Source: Alphaproteobacteria bacterium (GTDB lineage Bacteria; Pseudomonadota; Alphaproteobacteria; Kiloniellales; DSM-21159). From it: a stretch of DNA of 64,000 nucleotides. Positions within the stretch are counted from its first letter, which is position 1, and every line of letters starts with the position of its first letter. Where the stretch lies: the NCBI GenBank assembly GCA_030433005.1, contig JAUILQ010000009.1:1-64000 (forward strand). Reading direction: 5' to 3'. The translations under genes and the position numbers were made by a program. This document shows, piece after piece, positions 36,050 through 45,114 of this stretch. The notes under the pieces are model-generated. The model ran no database searches. It had not been told where the DNA came from and worked only from the letters and a program-made list of their open reading frames with translations.

Positions 36050-36136
36050 GCGGCTGTGGCGGAATTGGTAGACGCGCAAGATTCAGGTTCTTGTGGGGGA
36101 GACCCCGTGGTGGTTCGAGTCCACTCAGCCGCACCA
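36050..36136 (+). tRNA. tRNA-Leu (CAG)
   Basis: An 87-nt class II tRNA with encoded CCA and the same acceptor stem as the neighbour. Anticodon stem CAAGA/TCTTG around loop TTCAGGT gives anticodon CAG at 36084-36086, reading CUG, probably the commonest leucine codon in this genome. Variable arm GGGGGAGACCCC is identical to that of tRNA-Leu(GAG), 96 bp upstream. The two were probably produced by duplication and may be co-transcribed. Confidence 0.97.
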
Positions 36137-36373
36137 ACCCTTCCTTTCCGACGCCTCCGGTGACGCGACGGCCCGCACGGCGGACGCTCGTCGACTAGCG
36201 GTCCCGGCCATCCCTCCGGACTTCGTCCAGCCGGGAGGCTTTCTCCAAGGCTGCCATTTCCTGCGGCCGGCGTGCCGTCTATGCTGCGCCCGCGGTGTCC
36301 CGGCAGGCGCCAGGCTTGGCGACTGCAGCGGCGCCCGTGCAGGCGGCGGCCAGAGCGAGGGATAGGCGGCGGC

Positions 36374-37252
36374 GTGTTCGAAGGCTTCGAGAGCAGACGG
36401 GTCGCCACTTCCGGCGCCGACATCCATCTGCGCATCGGCGGCGACGGGCCGCCGCTGGCGCTGCTCCACGGCTACCCGCAGACCCACGTGATCTGGCACC
36501 GCGTGGCGCCGGCGCTGGCCGAGCGCTTCACCGTCGTCTGCCCGGACCTGCGCGGCTACGGCGACAGCTCGAAGCCGCCGGGCGGCGGCGACCACTCGAC
36601 CTATGCCAAGCGGGCGATGGCCGTCGACGTCGTCGAGGTCATGGAGGCCCTCGGCTTCCTGCGCTTCGCCGCGGCCGGCCACGACCGCGGCGCCCGCGTG
36701 CTGCACCGCCTGGCGCTCGACCACCCGCAGCGCCTGACGCGGGCCGCGGTGCTCGACATCGCACCGACCCGGGCGATGTACCGGGCGACCGACCAGGCCT
36801 TCGCGACCGCCTACTTCCACTGGTTCTTCCTGATCCAGCCCTACGACCTGCCGGAGCGCATGATCGCCGCCGACCCGGACGGCTGGCTGCAGTCCTGCCT
36901 CGATCGCTGGGGGCGCGGCGACGGCGCCTTCGACCCCGAGGCGGTCGCGGAGTACAAGCGCTGCTTCCGCGAGCCGGCGGCGATCCACGCCAGCTGCGAG
37001 GACTATCGCGCCGCCGCCGGCATCGACCTGCGCCACGACGAGGCCGACGCCGACCGGCTGGTCGAGTGCCCGCTGCTCGCGCTCTGGGGCGCCGAGGGCT
37101 TCGTCGGGCGCAGCTACGACGTGCCGGCCTTGTGGCGCGCGGCGGCCGAACGGGTCTCCGGCGAGGCGCTGCCCTGCGGGCACTTCCTGCCGGAGGAGGC
37201 GCCCGCGGCGACTCGGGACGCCCTGCTGGCCTTCTTCTCGGCCGGCGCCTGA
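36374..37252 (+). CDS. Fluoroacetate/haloacetate dehalogenase-like alpha/beta hydrolase
   Basis: A 292-aa alpha/beta hydrolase. The GTG start at 36374 follows GAGGGAT. Residues match the known fluoroacetate dehalogenase set: nucleophile Asp104, carboxylate-binding Arg105 and Arg108 in [11 protein letters not shown], acid Asp128 in AVLDIAPT, halide-binding His149-Trp150 in [10 protein letters not shown], Tyr211, and catalytic His270 in CGHFLPEE. These correspond almost exactly in position to the FAc-DEX enzyme (Asp104, Arg105, Arg108, Asp128, His149, Trp150, Tyr212, His271, recalled from family knowledge). The enzyme would hydrolyse halo- or fluoroacetate to glycolate in the cytoplasm. Monocistronic. 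Confidence 0.82.
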   Translation: MFEGFESRRVATSGADIHLRIGGDGPPLALLHGYPQTHVIWHRVAPALAERFTVVCPDLRGYGDSSKPPGGGDHSTYAKRAMAVDVVEVMEALGFLRFAAAGHDRGARVLHRLALDHPQRLTRAAVLDIAPTRAMYRATDQAFATAYFHWFFLIQPYDLPERMIAADPDGWLQSCLDRWGRGDGAFDPEAVAEYKRCFREPAAIHASCEDYRAAAGIDLRHDEADADRLVECPLLALWGAEGFVGRSYDVPALWRAAAERVSGEALPCGHFLPEEAPAATRDALLAFFSAGA

Positions 37253-37352
37253 GCGGCGGCCGTTGCCGAGTGCGGGCGCCATAGCGGATCGGCGACGGCG
37301 CGCCATATAGACAGGGCGCCCCGAAGCGGGGGCGTCTCGGACCGGGATCTCG

Positions 37353-38846
37353 ATGCGCAAGAAGAACAAGGCAGGCAAGGGCGATCCGCTCGCGGCGCTG
37401 ACCAAGAGACGCGGCTTCTTCGGCCGCATCCGCAACTACTTCCTGGCCGGCGTACTGGTCACCGCGCCGCTCGCCATCACGGTGTGGATCGCCTGGGGGC
37501 TGATCGACTTCGTCGACGGGACGGTCATGCCGATGCTGCCGGCGCGCTGGAATCCCGAGAGCTACCTGCCGTTCTCGGTGCCGGGGCTCGGCGTGCTGGT
37601 GACGCTGCTCGCGGTGACCCTGGTCGGCATGCTCGCGGCCGGCTACATCGGCCGCCTGGCGACCGGCTACGGCGAGCGCCTGCTGGCGCGCGTGCCGGTG
37701 CTGCGCAGCGTCTACTCGGCGATCAAGCAGATCTTCGAGACCGTGCTGGCCCAGCGCTCCCAGGCCTTCCGCCAGGTCGTGCTGGTCGAGTACCCCTACA
37801 AGGGCTGCTGGGCGATCGGCTTCGTCACCGCGGTGGCCCGCGGCGAGGTGCAGCGCCGGACCAGCGACGAGGTGATTGCGGTCTTCATTCCCGCGGTCCC
37901 GAACCCGACGACCGGCTTCCTGCTGTTCGTGCCCAAGCAGGAGGTCCATCCCCTCGACATCTCGGTCGAGCAGGGGCTGAAGCTGGTGATCTCCGGCGGC
38001 ATCGTCGTGCCCGACCCCGACGAGCGGCCTAGCGCGCTGGCGCTCTCGGCGCCGCCGCCGCCGACGCGCATCGGCCCCTGGGCCAAGCTGCGCAACTACT
38101 TCCTGGCCGGCCTGCTGGTCACCGCGCCCTTCGCGATCACCCTGTGGCTGGCCTGGCGCGTCGTCGCCTTCGTCGACTCCCGCCTGGCGCCGCCGATCCC
38201 GCCGCAGTGGAACCCCGGCTACCTGCTGGCCAAGCTGTGGCACGGCGAGATCGCGCCGAAGCTGCCGCCGGAGTGGGCGGCCGGCACCTGGATCCCGACC
38301 GACGGGCTGGGCGTCGACATCCCCGGCCTCGGCCTGCTGGTCGTGTTCCTCGGCCTGACGCTGATCGGCATGCTGGCCGCCGGGCTGATCGGCCGCTGGC
38401 TGATGCGTGCCAGCGACTGGGCCCTGGCCCGCGTCCCGGTCGTCGGCTCGATCTACGGCGCGCTCAAGCAGATCTTCGAGACGGTCATGGCGGCGCGCTC
38501 CGACGCCTTCCGCGAGTGCGTGCTGTTCCAGTACCCGCGACCCGGCGTCTGGGCGATCGGCTTCATCACCGGCAAGACCGAGGGCCACGTCCAGGAGCTG
38601 ACGGCGAAGCACGTCATCAACGTCTTCCTGCCGACCACGCCGAACCCGACCTCGGGCTTCCTGATGTTCGTGCCGCAGGAGGACGTCATTCCGCTGTCGA
38701 TGACGGTCGAGGAGGGCCTGAAGATGGTCGTCTCCGGCGGCATCGTGACGCCGGTCGACCGCGGCGACGGCGAGGTCGACCCGACCGAGCTGGCGGTCGG
38801 CGCCAACATCGGCGAGACCGCCCGCCGGGTCGCCAGCGGGGACTGA
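37353..38846 (+). CDS. Tandem double DUF502 membrane protein
   Basis: A 497-aa protein containing two DUF502 domains in one chain; the usual protein has one (about 200-230 aa). Copy 1 begins RNYFLAGVLVTAPLAITVWI at residue 27 and copy 2 begins RNYFLAGLLVTAPFAITLWL at residue 247. Both have two TM helices, IFETV(L/M)A, WAIGF(V/I)T, FVP(K/Q)(Q/E) and a final SGGIV. Copy 2 has about 35 extra residues after the first helix. The linker is about 20 residues, rich in Pro and Ala. Function is unknown; DUF502 genes often neighbour recG, as here. Confidence 0.9.
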   Translation: MRKKNKAGKGDPLAALTKRRGFFGRIRNYFLAGVLVTAPLAITVWIAWGLIDFVDGTVMPMLPARWNPESYLPFSVPGLGVLVTLLAVTLVGMLAAGYIGRLATGYGERLLARVPVLRSVYSAIKQIFETVLAQRSQAFRQVVLVEYPYKGCWAIGFVTAVARGEVQRRTSDEVIAVFIPAVPNPTTGFLLFVPKQEVHPLDISVEQGLKLVISGGIVVPDPDERPSALALSAPPPPTRIGPWAKLRNYFLAGLLVTAPFAITLWLAWRVVAFVDSRLAPPIPPQWNPGYLLAKLWHGEIAPKLPPEWAAGTWIPTDGLGVDIPGLGLLVVFLGLTLIGMLAAGLIGRWLMRASDWALARVPVVGSIYGALKQIFETVMAARSDAFRECVLFQYPRPGVWAIGFITGKTEGHVQELTAKHVINVFLPTTPNPTSGFLMFVPQEDVIPLSMTVEEGLKMVVSGGIVTPVDRGDGEVDPTELAVGANIGETARRVASGD

Positions 38847-38866
38847 GCCGGCTTCCCGTTTTCTCT

Positions 38867-38977
38867 CGTCATTCCCGCGGAGGCGGGAATCCAGGGTGAC
38901 CTTCCGCAAGCGCGTTCGGTCGTGGGTTGAGCCTCGACGGCGGTTCCCTATGGAATCCCGCCTTCGCGGGAATGACG
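38867..38977. repeat. Intergenic inverted-repeat element, copy 2 (111 bp)
   Basis: CGTCATTCCCGCGGAGGCGG at the left and CCTTCGCGGGAATGACG at the right form terminal inverted repeats homologous to those at 9127-9213, including the inner ATCCAGGGTGAC and TTCCCTATGGA. The middle differs and is longer, as expected for an interspersed family with a variable core. Located between the convergent DUF502 and recG genes, where it could also act as a bidirectional terminator. Confidence 0.87.
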
Positions 38978-39005
38978 GTGGGGAAAGCGCGCCAGTGACG
39001 GCGCC

Positions 39006-41084
39006 TCACCCCGAGCGCAGGTAGCGGATCGCCTGGTCGCGCTCGAAGAGGTAGAGCAGGACGCGCAGGGCTTGGCCGCGCGCGCCGGCGAGCTCGGGGT
39101 CCCGGTCCAGGATCAGGCGCACGTCGTCGCGCGCCGCGGCCAGCAACTCGCCGTGCACGGCGATGTCGGCGAGGCGGAATTCGGGCAGCCCCGACTGGCG
39201 GGTGCCGAGCAGCTCGCCGGCGCCCCGCAGCTCCAGGTCCTTCTCGGCGATGCGGAAGCCGTCGTCGGTCTCGCGCAGCACCTTGAGACGCTCGCGCGCC
39301 GTCTCGCCGAGCGGGCCCTTGTAGAGCAGCAGGCAGGTGCCGGGCTTGTCGCCGCGGCCGATGCGGCCGCGCAGCTGGTGCAGCTGGGCGAGGCCGAAGC
39401 GCTCGGCCTGCTCGATGACCATCACCGTGGCCGCCGGCACGTCGACGCCGACCTCGATCACCGTGGTCGCGACCAGGATGTCGGCGGGGCCCTCGGCGAA
39501 GGCGGCCATGGCGGCGTCCTTCTCAGTGCCCTTCAGGCGGCCGTGGACCAGCGCGACCTTGCCGGGAAAGCGCTGATCGAGCACCCGGAAACGCTCCTCG
39601 GCGGCGGCCTGGTCGCTGGTCTCCGACTCCTCGACCAGCGGGCAGACCCAGAAGACCTTGCCGCCGGCGACGATCGCGCGTCCCGCCGCCTCGATCACCT
39701 GCTCCAGGCGCTCCAGCGGGATCGTGCGGGTGTCGACCGGCTTGCGGCCGGCCGGCTTGCCGGTCAGCCGCGAGACGTCCATGTCGCCGTAGGCGGTCAG
39801 CTCCAGCGTCCGCGGGATCGGCGTCGCGGTCATGACCAGGACGTCGGCGCCGCCGCCCTTGGCCGAGAGCTGCAGGCGCTGGTGCACGCCGAAGCGGTGC
39901 TGCTCGTCGACCACGGCCAGCGCCAGGTCGGCGAAGCCGACGTCGTCCTGGAACAGCGCGTGGGTGCCGACCGCCAGGCTGGCCGCGCCGCTCGACAGCC
40001 GCTCCAGGATCGCCGCGCGGTTGCGCCCCTTCTCGCGCCCGGTCAGCAGCAGCACCTCCAGGCCCGCCGCCTCGGCCAGCGGCCGGATCGTCGCCAGGTG
40101 CTGGCGCGCCAGGATCTCGGTCGGCGCCATCAGCACGGCCTGGGCGCCGCACTCGACGGCATTCAGCATGGCGAGCAGCGCGACCACCGTCTTGCCGCTG
40201 CCGACGTCGCCCTGCAGCAGGCGCAGCATCTTGACCGGCTCGGCCATGTCGGCGCGGATCTCCTCGAGCGCCGCCTGCTGCGAGGCGGTCAGCGCGAAGG
40301 GCAGGGCCTCCTGGACCCGCCGGGCCAGGCGGCCGTCGCCGCGGATCGCCCGGCCGCGGCTGTGGCGCTGGCGGCGGCGCACCAGGGCGAGCGCCAGCTG
40401 ATTGGCCAGCAGCTCGTCGTAGGCGAGGCGCTGGCGCGCCGGCGCCAGGGCCGAGAGCGCCGCCTCGTCGTCGGGCGCGTGCGCCGTTTCCAGGGCCGCG
40501 CGCCAGCCGCTCCAGCCCCGGCGCTTCAGCCAGGCCGGGTCCTGCCATTCCGGCAGGTCCGGCGCCCGGGCGACGGCGGCGCGCGCCGCCTTCCAGACGA
40601 CCTTGGGCTGCAGCCCGGCGGTCAGCGGGTAGACGGCCTCGACCGCCGGCAGGTCGTCGTCGCCGGGCTTGGCGACGTAGTCGGGATGGGCCATCTGCGG
40701 CTGGCCGCCGAAGGCCTCGAGCTTGCCGCTGACCACCCGGGTCTCGCCGCGCGGCAGCAGCTTGGCCAGCCAGTCGCCCTTGGCGTGGAAGTAGACCAGC
40801 TCGATCGTGCCGCTGCTGTCGTGGGCGCGCACGCGATAGGGCTGGCGCGGGCTGCGGCCCGGCAGGTGCTCGTCGACGACCAGGGTCAGGGTGGCGACGC
40901 GGCCCGGCTCGGCCTCCGCGACGAAGGGCCGATAGCGCCGGTCGATCAGGCCGCTCGGCAGGTGCCAGCAGAGGTCGACGACGCGCGGGCCCGCCAGGCG
41001 CTGGAACAGCTTGGCCAGGCGCGGCCCGACCCCGGGCAGCGTCTCGATCTCGGCGAACAGCGGGTTGAGCAGGGTCGGGCGCAA
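39006..41084 (-). CDS. recG: ATP-dependent DNA helicase RecG
   Basis: Branch-migrating helicase that remodels stalled forks and Holliday junctions. It is 692 aa. The N-terminal wedge/OB-fold region runs to about 230. Walker A GDVGSGKT is at 292-299, the DEQH box in VVDEQHRFGVHQRL, and motif TATPIPRTLELTAYGD follows. The C-terminal ends with the RecG-type TRQSGLPEFRLADI. The start codon is TTG (41084), giving the conserved MRPTLLNPLFAEIETLPGVG N-terminus; no ATG is available in the right place. Divergent from sdhE. Confidence 0.97.
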   Translation of the reverse strand: MRPTLLNPLFAEIETLPGVGPRLAKLFQRLAGPRVVDLCWHLPSGLIDRRYRPFVAEAEPGRVATLTLVVDEHLPGRSPRQPYRVRAHDSSGTIELVYFHAKGDWLAKLLPRGETRVVSGKLEAFGGQPQMAHPDYVAKPGDDDLPAVEAVYPLTAGLQPKVVWKAARAAVARAPDLPEWQDPAWLKRRGWSGWRAALETAHAPDDEAALSALAPARQRLAYDELLANQLALALVRRRQRHSRGRAIRGDGRLARRVQEALPFALTASQQAALEEIRADMAEPVKMLRLLQGDVGSGKTVVALLAMLNAVECGAQAVLMAPTEILARQHLATIRPLAEAAGLEVLLLTGREKGRNRAAILERLSSGAASLAVGTHALFQDDVGFADLALAVVDEQHRFGVHQRLQLSAKGGGADVLVMTATPIPRTLELTAYGDMDVSRLTGKPAGRKPVDTRTIPLERLEQVIEAAGRAIVAGGKVFWVCPLVEESETSDQAAAEERFRVLDQRFPGKVALVHGRLKGTEKDAAMAAFAEGPADILVATTVIEVGVDVPAATVMVIEQAERFGLAQLHQLRGRIGRGDKPGTCLLLYKGPLGETARERLKVLRETDDGFRIAEKDLELRGAGELLGTRQSGLPEFRLADIAVHGELLAAARDDVRLILDRDPELAGARGQALRVLLYLFERDQAIRYLRSG

Positions 41085-41207
41085 GACGGGCCGCTTCGGA
41101 TGGGCGCGCCGCGGGCGGCGCTCAGGGAATGGCTGGGTCCGGCCGCGTCCCGGGTGACGCGGCGCCGACGGGCCTCTATATCATGGCGCCTGCGACGGAG
41201 AGGGGAA

Positions 41208-41525
41208 ATGGCCGGAACCGACCGGAACAGCGAGAGCTTGGGGCGCGAGAGCCTCTCGACCAAGGACGAGACGCTGGAGGTCCGGCGCAAGCGGCTGCGC
41301 TTCCGCAGCTGGCACCGCGGCACCAGGGAGATGGACCTGCTTGTCGGCAGCTTCGCGGATCGCCATCTGGCGGACTTCGACCGCGCGCAGCTGGATCGCT
41401 ACGAAGCCTTGTTGCTGGAGGCCGACCCCGATCTGTACAACTGGATGACCGGGGCGGTGGCGCCGCCGCCGGAGCTGGACCACGACGTCATGAAGTTGCT
41501 GCGCGACTTCAGGTACGAGCCATAA
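41208..41525 (+). CDS. sdhE: FAD assembly factor SdhE (succinate dehydrogenase assembly)
   Basis: Small cytoplasmic factor, 105 aa, that promotes covalent FAD attachment to SdhA. The signature RGTREMDLLVGSFADRHL contains the family RGxxExD motif. YEALLLEADPDLYNWMTG and the C-terminal DHDVMKLLRDF match the YgfY fold. AGGGGA lies close before the ATG. It is followed by mfd after 20 bp; the recG-sdhE-mfd grouping is typical for alphaproteobacteria. Confidence 0.95.
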   Translation: MAGTDRNSESLGRESLSTKDETLEVRRKRLRFRSWHRGTREMDLLVGSFADRHLADFDRAQLDRYEALLLEADPDLYNWMTGAVAPPPELDHDVMKLLRDFRYEP

Positions 41526-41545
41526 CTCTCGGACGATAAAGCATA

Positions 41546-44500
41546 GTGCTGACCGAATTGCTGGAGCTGTCCGGCCGCTCGCGGATCGCGAACGCGCCGG
41601 AGGGACTGGATGCCCTGCTGCTCAGCCGCGCCGCGCGCGAGCGCGCCGGCAAGGGCGGGACGCGGCCGATCCTGCATGTCGCGCGCGACGACGCGCGCAT
41701 GGCGCGCCTGGCCGACGCGCTGGCCTTCTACGACCCCGAGGTCGAGGTGCTGAGCTTCCCGGCCTGGGACTGCCTGCCCTACGACCGCGTCGGGCCGCAC
41801 CGCGACCTGGTCGCGCGCCGCCTGGCGACGCTCTCCGAGCTGATGCGCGGCGAGAGCCCGGGCGGGAACGGGCAGGGCAGGCCCGGCGGCCGCATCGTCA
41901 TCGCCACGGTCAACGCGCTGCTGCAGCGCCTGCCGCCGCGCGCGGCGCTGGCCGACCGCGGGCTCTCCGCGGCGCCCGGCGACCGGCTCGAGACCGAGGC
42001 GCTGACCGGCTTCCTCAACCGCAACGGCTACGAGCGGGTCGAGACGGTCGGCGAGCCCGGCGAGTACGCCCTGCGCGGCGGCATCGTCGACCTCTTCCCG
42101 ACCGGCGCCGAGCAGCCGCTGCGCCTCGACTTCTTCGGCGACGAGCTGGAGTCCATCCGCACCTTCGACGCGCTGACCCAGATCTCCAGCGGCAAGGCCG
42201 AGCGCCTGGAGCTGCTGCCGGCCAGCGAGGTGCTGCTCGACCCCGATTCGGTGCAGCGCTTCCGCAGCGGCTACCGCGAGGCCTTCGGCGCGGTGCGCGG
42301 CGAGGACCCGCTCTACCAGTCGGTCAGCGAGGGCCGGCCGCACCCCGGCATGGAGCACTGGCTGCCGCTGTTCTACGAGCGGCTGGAGACGCTGCTCGAC
42401 TACCTGCCCGACGCGGCGGTCACGCTCGACCACCAGGCCGAGGAGGCGCGCGACACGCGCCTGGAGACGATCGGCGACTTCCACGAGGCGCGCAGCTCGA
42501 TCGAGGCCGCGGCCGCCCAGGGCAGCGCGCCCTACCGGCCGCTGCCGGTCGATGCGCTCTACCTGACCGCCGCCGAGTGGGACGAGCGCCTGGCCGAGAG
42601 GGCCAGCGTCGTCTTCGAGCCCTTCGCCGCGGTCGGCGGCAACGTCGAGGACGCCGGCGGCCGGCATGTCCGCGACTTCGCCGACGCGCGCACCGCCGAG
42701 AAGCTCTGGCCCGAGGTCGAGAGCTACCTCGCCGCCGAGCGCAAGGCCGGCCGGCGCACCCTGGTCGCGGGCTACTCCTCGGGCTCGCGCGAGCGCCTGC
42801 GCCACCTGCTCGCCGAGCACCGCATCGGCCCGCTCGCCGTCGCCGAGTCCTGGTCGGAAGTCGGCGAGCAGCCGGCCGATGCCGTGGTCCTGGTCACCTT
42901 CGGCGAGGAGCACGGCTTCGGCGATTCCGGCTTCACCCTGGTCACCGAGACCGACATCCTGGGCGAGCGCATCGTCCGCCCGGCGGCCAAGCGACGCCGC
43001 GCCGAGAACTTCCTGACCGAGGTCTCGACGCTGACCGAGGGCGACTACGTGGTCCACGTCGACCACGGCATCGGCCGCTACGAGGCGCTGGAGACGATCG
43101 ACGTCGGCGGCGCGCCGCACGACTGCCTGAAGGTGCTCTACCACGGCAACGACCGCCTGTTCGTGCCGGTCGAGAACATCGAGGTGCTGTCGCGCTTCGG
43201 CTCGGGCGACGCCGAGGTCGAGCTCGACCGCCTGGGCCAGTCGAACTGGCAGGCGCGCAAGGCCAGGGTCAAGGAGCGCCTGAAGGAGGCGGCCGACGAG
43301 CTGATCCGCATCGCCGCGGCGCGCGAGCTCAAGCAGATCGACCCGAGCAAGCCGCCGGAAGGTCTCTACGACGAGTTCTGCGCGCGCTTTCCCTATCCCG
43401 AGACCGACGACCAGCTGCGCGCCATCGACGAGGTGCTGGGCGACCTCGACAGCGGCCGGCCGATGGACCGCCTGATCTGCGGCGACGTCGGCTTCGGCAA
43501 GACCGAGGTGGCGCTGCGCGCCGCCTTCGTCGCCGCCATGGGCGGACAGCAGGTCGCGGTCGTGGTGCCGACGACGCTGCTCGCGCGCCAGCACTACAAG
43601 ACCTTCGCCGAGCGCTTCGCCGGCCTGCCGGTGCGCATCGCCCAGCTGTCGCGCCTGGTCGGCGCCAAGGAGGCCGCGCAGGTCAAGACCGAGCTCGCCG
43701 AGGGCAAGATCGACATCGTCGTTGGCACCCACGCGCTGCTGGCCGAATCGGTGAAGTTCAAGGACCTGAAGCTGGTCATCGTCGACGAGGAGCAGCACTT
43801 CGGCGTCAAGCAGAAGGAGCGGCTGAAGGCGCTGCGCGCCGACGTCCACGTGCTGACCCTGACCGCGACGCCGATCCCGCGCACCCTGCAATTGTCGCTC
43901 TCCGGCGTGCGCGAGCTCAGCCTGATCGCCACGCCGCCGGTCGACCGCCTGGCGGTGCGCACCTTCGTGCTGCCCTACGACCCGGTGGTCGTGCGCGAGG
44001 CGATCCTGCGCGAGCACTTCCGCGGCGGCCAGACCTTCTACGTGGCGCCGCGCCTGGAGGACCTCGCCGGGCTGCAGGAGCGGCTGACGGCGCTGGTGCC
44101 GGAGATCAAGATCGGCGTCGCCCACGGCAAGCTCTCGCCGACCCAGCTGGAAGACGTCATGTCGGCCTTCGTCGAGCGGCGCTTCGACCTGCTGCTCTCG
44201 ACCAACATCGTCGAGTCCGGCCTCGACATCCCGAGCGCCAACACGCTGATCATCCACCGCGCCGACCTCTTCGGCCTGGCGCAGCTCTACCAGCTGCGGG
44301 GCCGCATCGGCCGCGCTAAGCAGCGCGGCTACGCCTACTTCACGCTCCGGCCCGGCAAGACCCTGACCGGGGCGGCCGAGAAGCGCCTGCACGTCATGCA
44401 GACGCTCGACACCCTGGGCGCCGGCTTCAGCCTCGCCAGCCACGACCTCGACATCCGCGGTGCGGGCAACCTGCTCGGCGAGGAGCAGTCGGGCCACGTC

Positions 44501-45088
44501 CGCGAGGTCGGCATCGAGCTCTACCAGCAGCTGCTCGAGGAGGCGGTGGCCACGGCGCGCGCCCAGGCCGAGGGCGCCGCGGCGCCGGCCGCCGGCGAGG
44601 GCGCCGCGCCGGCCGAGGAGAGCTGGACGCCGCAGATCAACCTCGGCACCTCGGTCTTGATCCCCGAGGACTACGTGCGCGACCTCAACGTGCGGCTCAG
44701 CCTCTACCGGCGCCTCGCGACCCTGGTCGACCGCGGCGAGATCGAGGCCTTCGCCGCCGAGCTGATCGACCGCTTCGGGCCGCTGCCCGACGCGGTCGAG
44801 AACCTGCTCGAGGTCATGGCGATCAAGCGCCTCTGCCGCGACGCCGGGGTCGAGAAGCTCGACGCCGGCCCGAAGGGCGCGGTCGTCACCTTCCGCGGCG
44901 GCGACTTCGCCAATCCCGGCGGCCTGATCGCCTTCCTGCAGCGCCAGCAGGGCCGGGTGATCCTGCGCCCCGACCACAAGCTGGTCTACAAGCGCGGCTG
45001 GGACGGCGCCAAGGCCCGCCTCCAGGGCTCCCGCCGCCTGCTCGAGGAGCTCGCCAAGGTGGCGAAGCAGGGGCAGAAGGCGGCGTAG
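41546..45088 (+). CDS. mfd: Transcription-repair coupling factor
   Basis: Mfd displaces RNA polymerase stalled at lesions and recruits UvrA. It is 1180 aa, close to the family norm. UvrB-like domains occupy the first 350 residues (FLNRNGYERVETVGEPGEYALRGG). The CarD-like RNAP interaction domain begins near GDYVVHVDHGIGRYEAL (about 495). The helicase motifs follow: Walker A GDVGFGKTEVALRAAF, DEEQ in VDEEQHFGVKQKE, TATPIPRTLQLSLSG and QLRGRIGRAKQRGYAYF. The TRCF C-terminal domain ends the protein. The GTG start 41546 lies 20 bp after sdhE; the pair is probably one transcript. Confidence 0.97.
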   Translation: MLTELLELSGRSRIANAPEGLDALLLSRAARERAGKGGTRPILHVARDDARMARLADALAFYDPEVEVLSFPAWDCLPYDRVGPHRDLVARRLATLSELMRGESPGGNGQGRPGGRIVIATVNALLQRLPPRAALADRGLSAAPGDRLETEALTGFLNRNGYERVETVGEPGEYALRGGIVDLFPTGAEQPLRLDFFGDELESIRTFDALTQISSGKAERLELLPASEVLLDPDSVQRFRSGYREAFGAVRGEDPLYQSVSEGRPHPGMEHWLPLFYERLETLLDYLPDAAVTLDHQAEEARDTRLETIGDFHEARSSIEAAAAQGSAPYRPLPVDALYLTAAEWDERLAERASVVFEPFAAVGGNVEDAGGRHVRDFADARTAEKLWPEVESYLAAERKAGRRTLVAGYSSGSRERLRHLLAEHRIGPLAVAESWSEVGEQPADAVVLVTFGEEHGFGDSGFTLVTETDILGERIVRPAAKRRRAENFLTEVSTLTEGDYVVHVDHGIGRYEALETIDVGGAPHDCLKVLYHGNDRLFVPVENIEVLSRFGSGDAEVELDRLGQSNWQARKARVKERLKEAADELIRIAAARELKQIDPSKPPEGLYDEFCARFPYPETDDQLRAIDEVLGDLDSGRPMDRLICGDVGFGKTEVALRAAFVAAMGGQQVAVVVPTTLLARQHYKTFAERFAGLPVRIAQLSRLVGAKEAAQVKTELAEGKIDIVVGTHALLAESVKFKDLKLVIVDEEQHFGVKQKERLKALRADVHVLTLTATPIPRTLQLSLSGVRELSLIATPPVDRLAVRTFVLPYDPVVVREAILREHFRGGQTFYVAPRLEDLAGLQERLTALVPEIKIGVAHGKLSPTQLEDVMSAFVERRFDLLLSTNIVESGLDIPSANTLIIHRADLFGLAQLYQLRGRIGRAKQRGYAYFTLRPGKTLTGAAEKRLHVMQTLDTLGAGFSLASHDLDIRGAGNLLGEEQSGHVREVGIELYQQLLEEAVATARAQAEGAAAPAAGEGAAPAEESWTPQINLGTSVLIPEDYVRDLNVRLSLYRRLATLVDRGEIEAFAAELIDRFGPLPDAVENLLEVMAIKRLCRDAGVEKLDAGPKGAVVTFRGGDFANPGGLIAFLQRQQGRVILRPDHKLVYKRGWDGAKARLQGSRRLLEELAKVAKQGQKAA

Positions 45089-45114
45089 TTGCGCGGCCCC
45101 GCCGGCCGGCCGCG

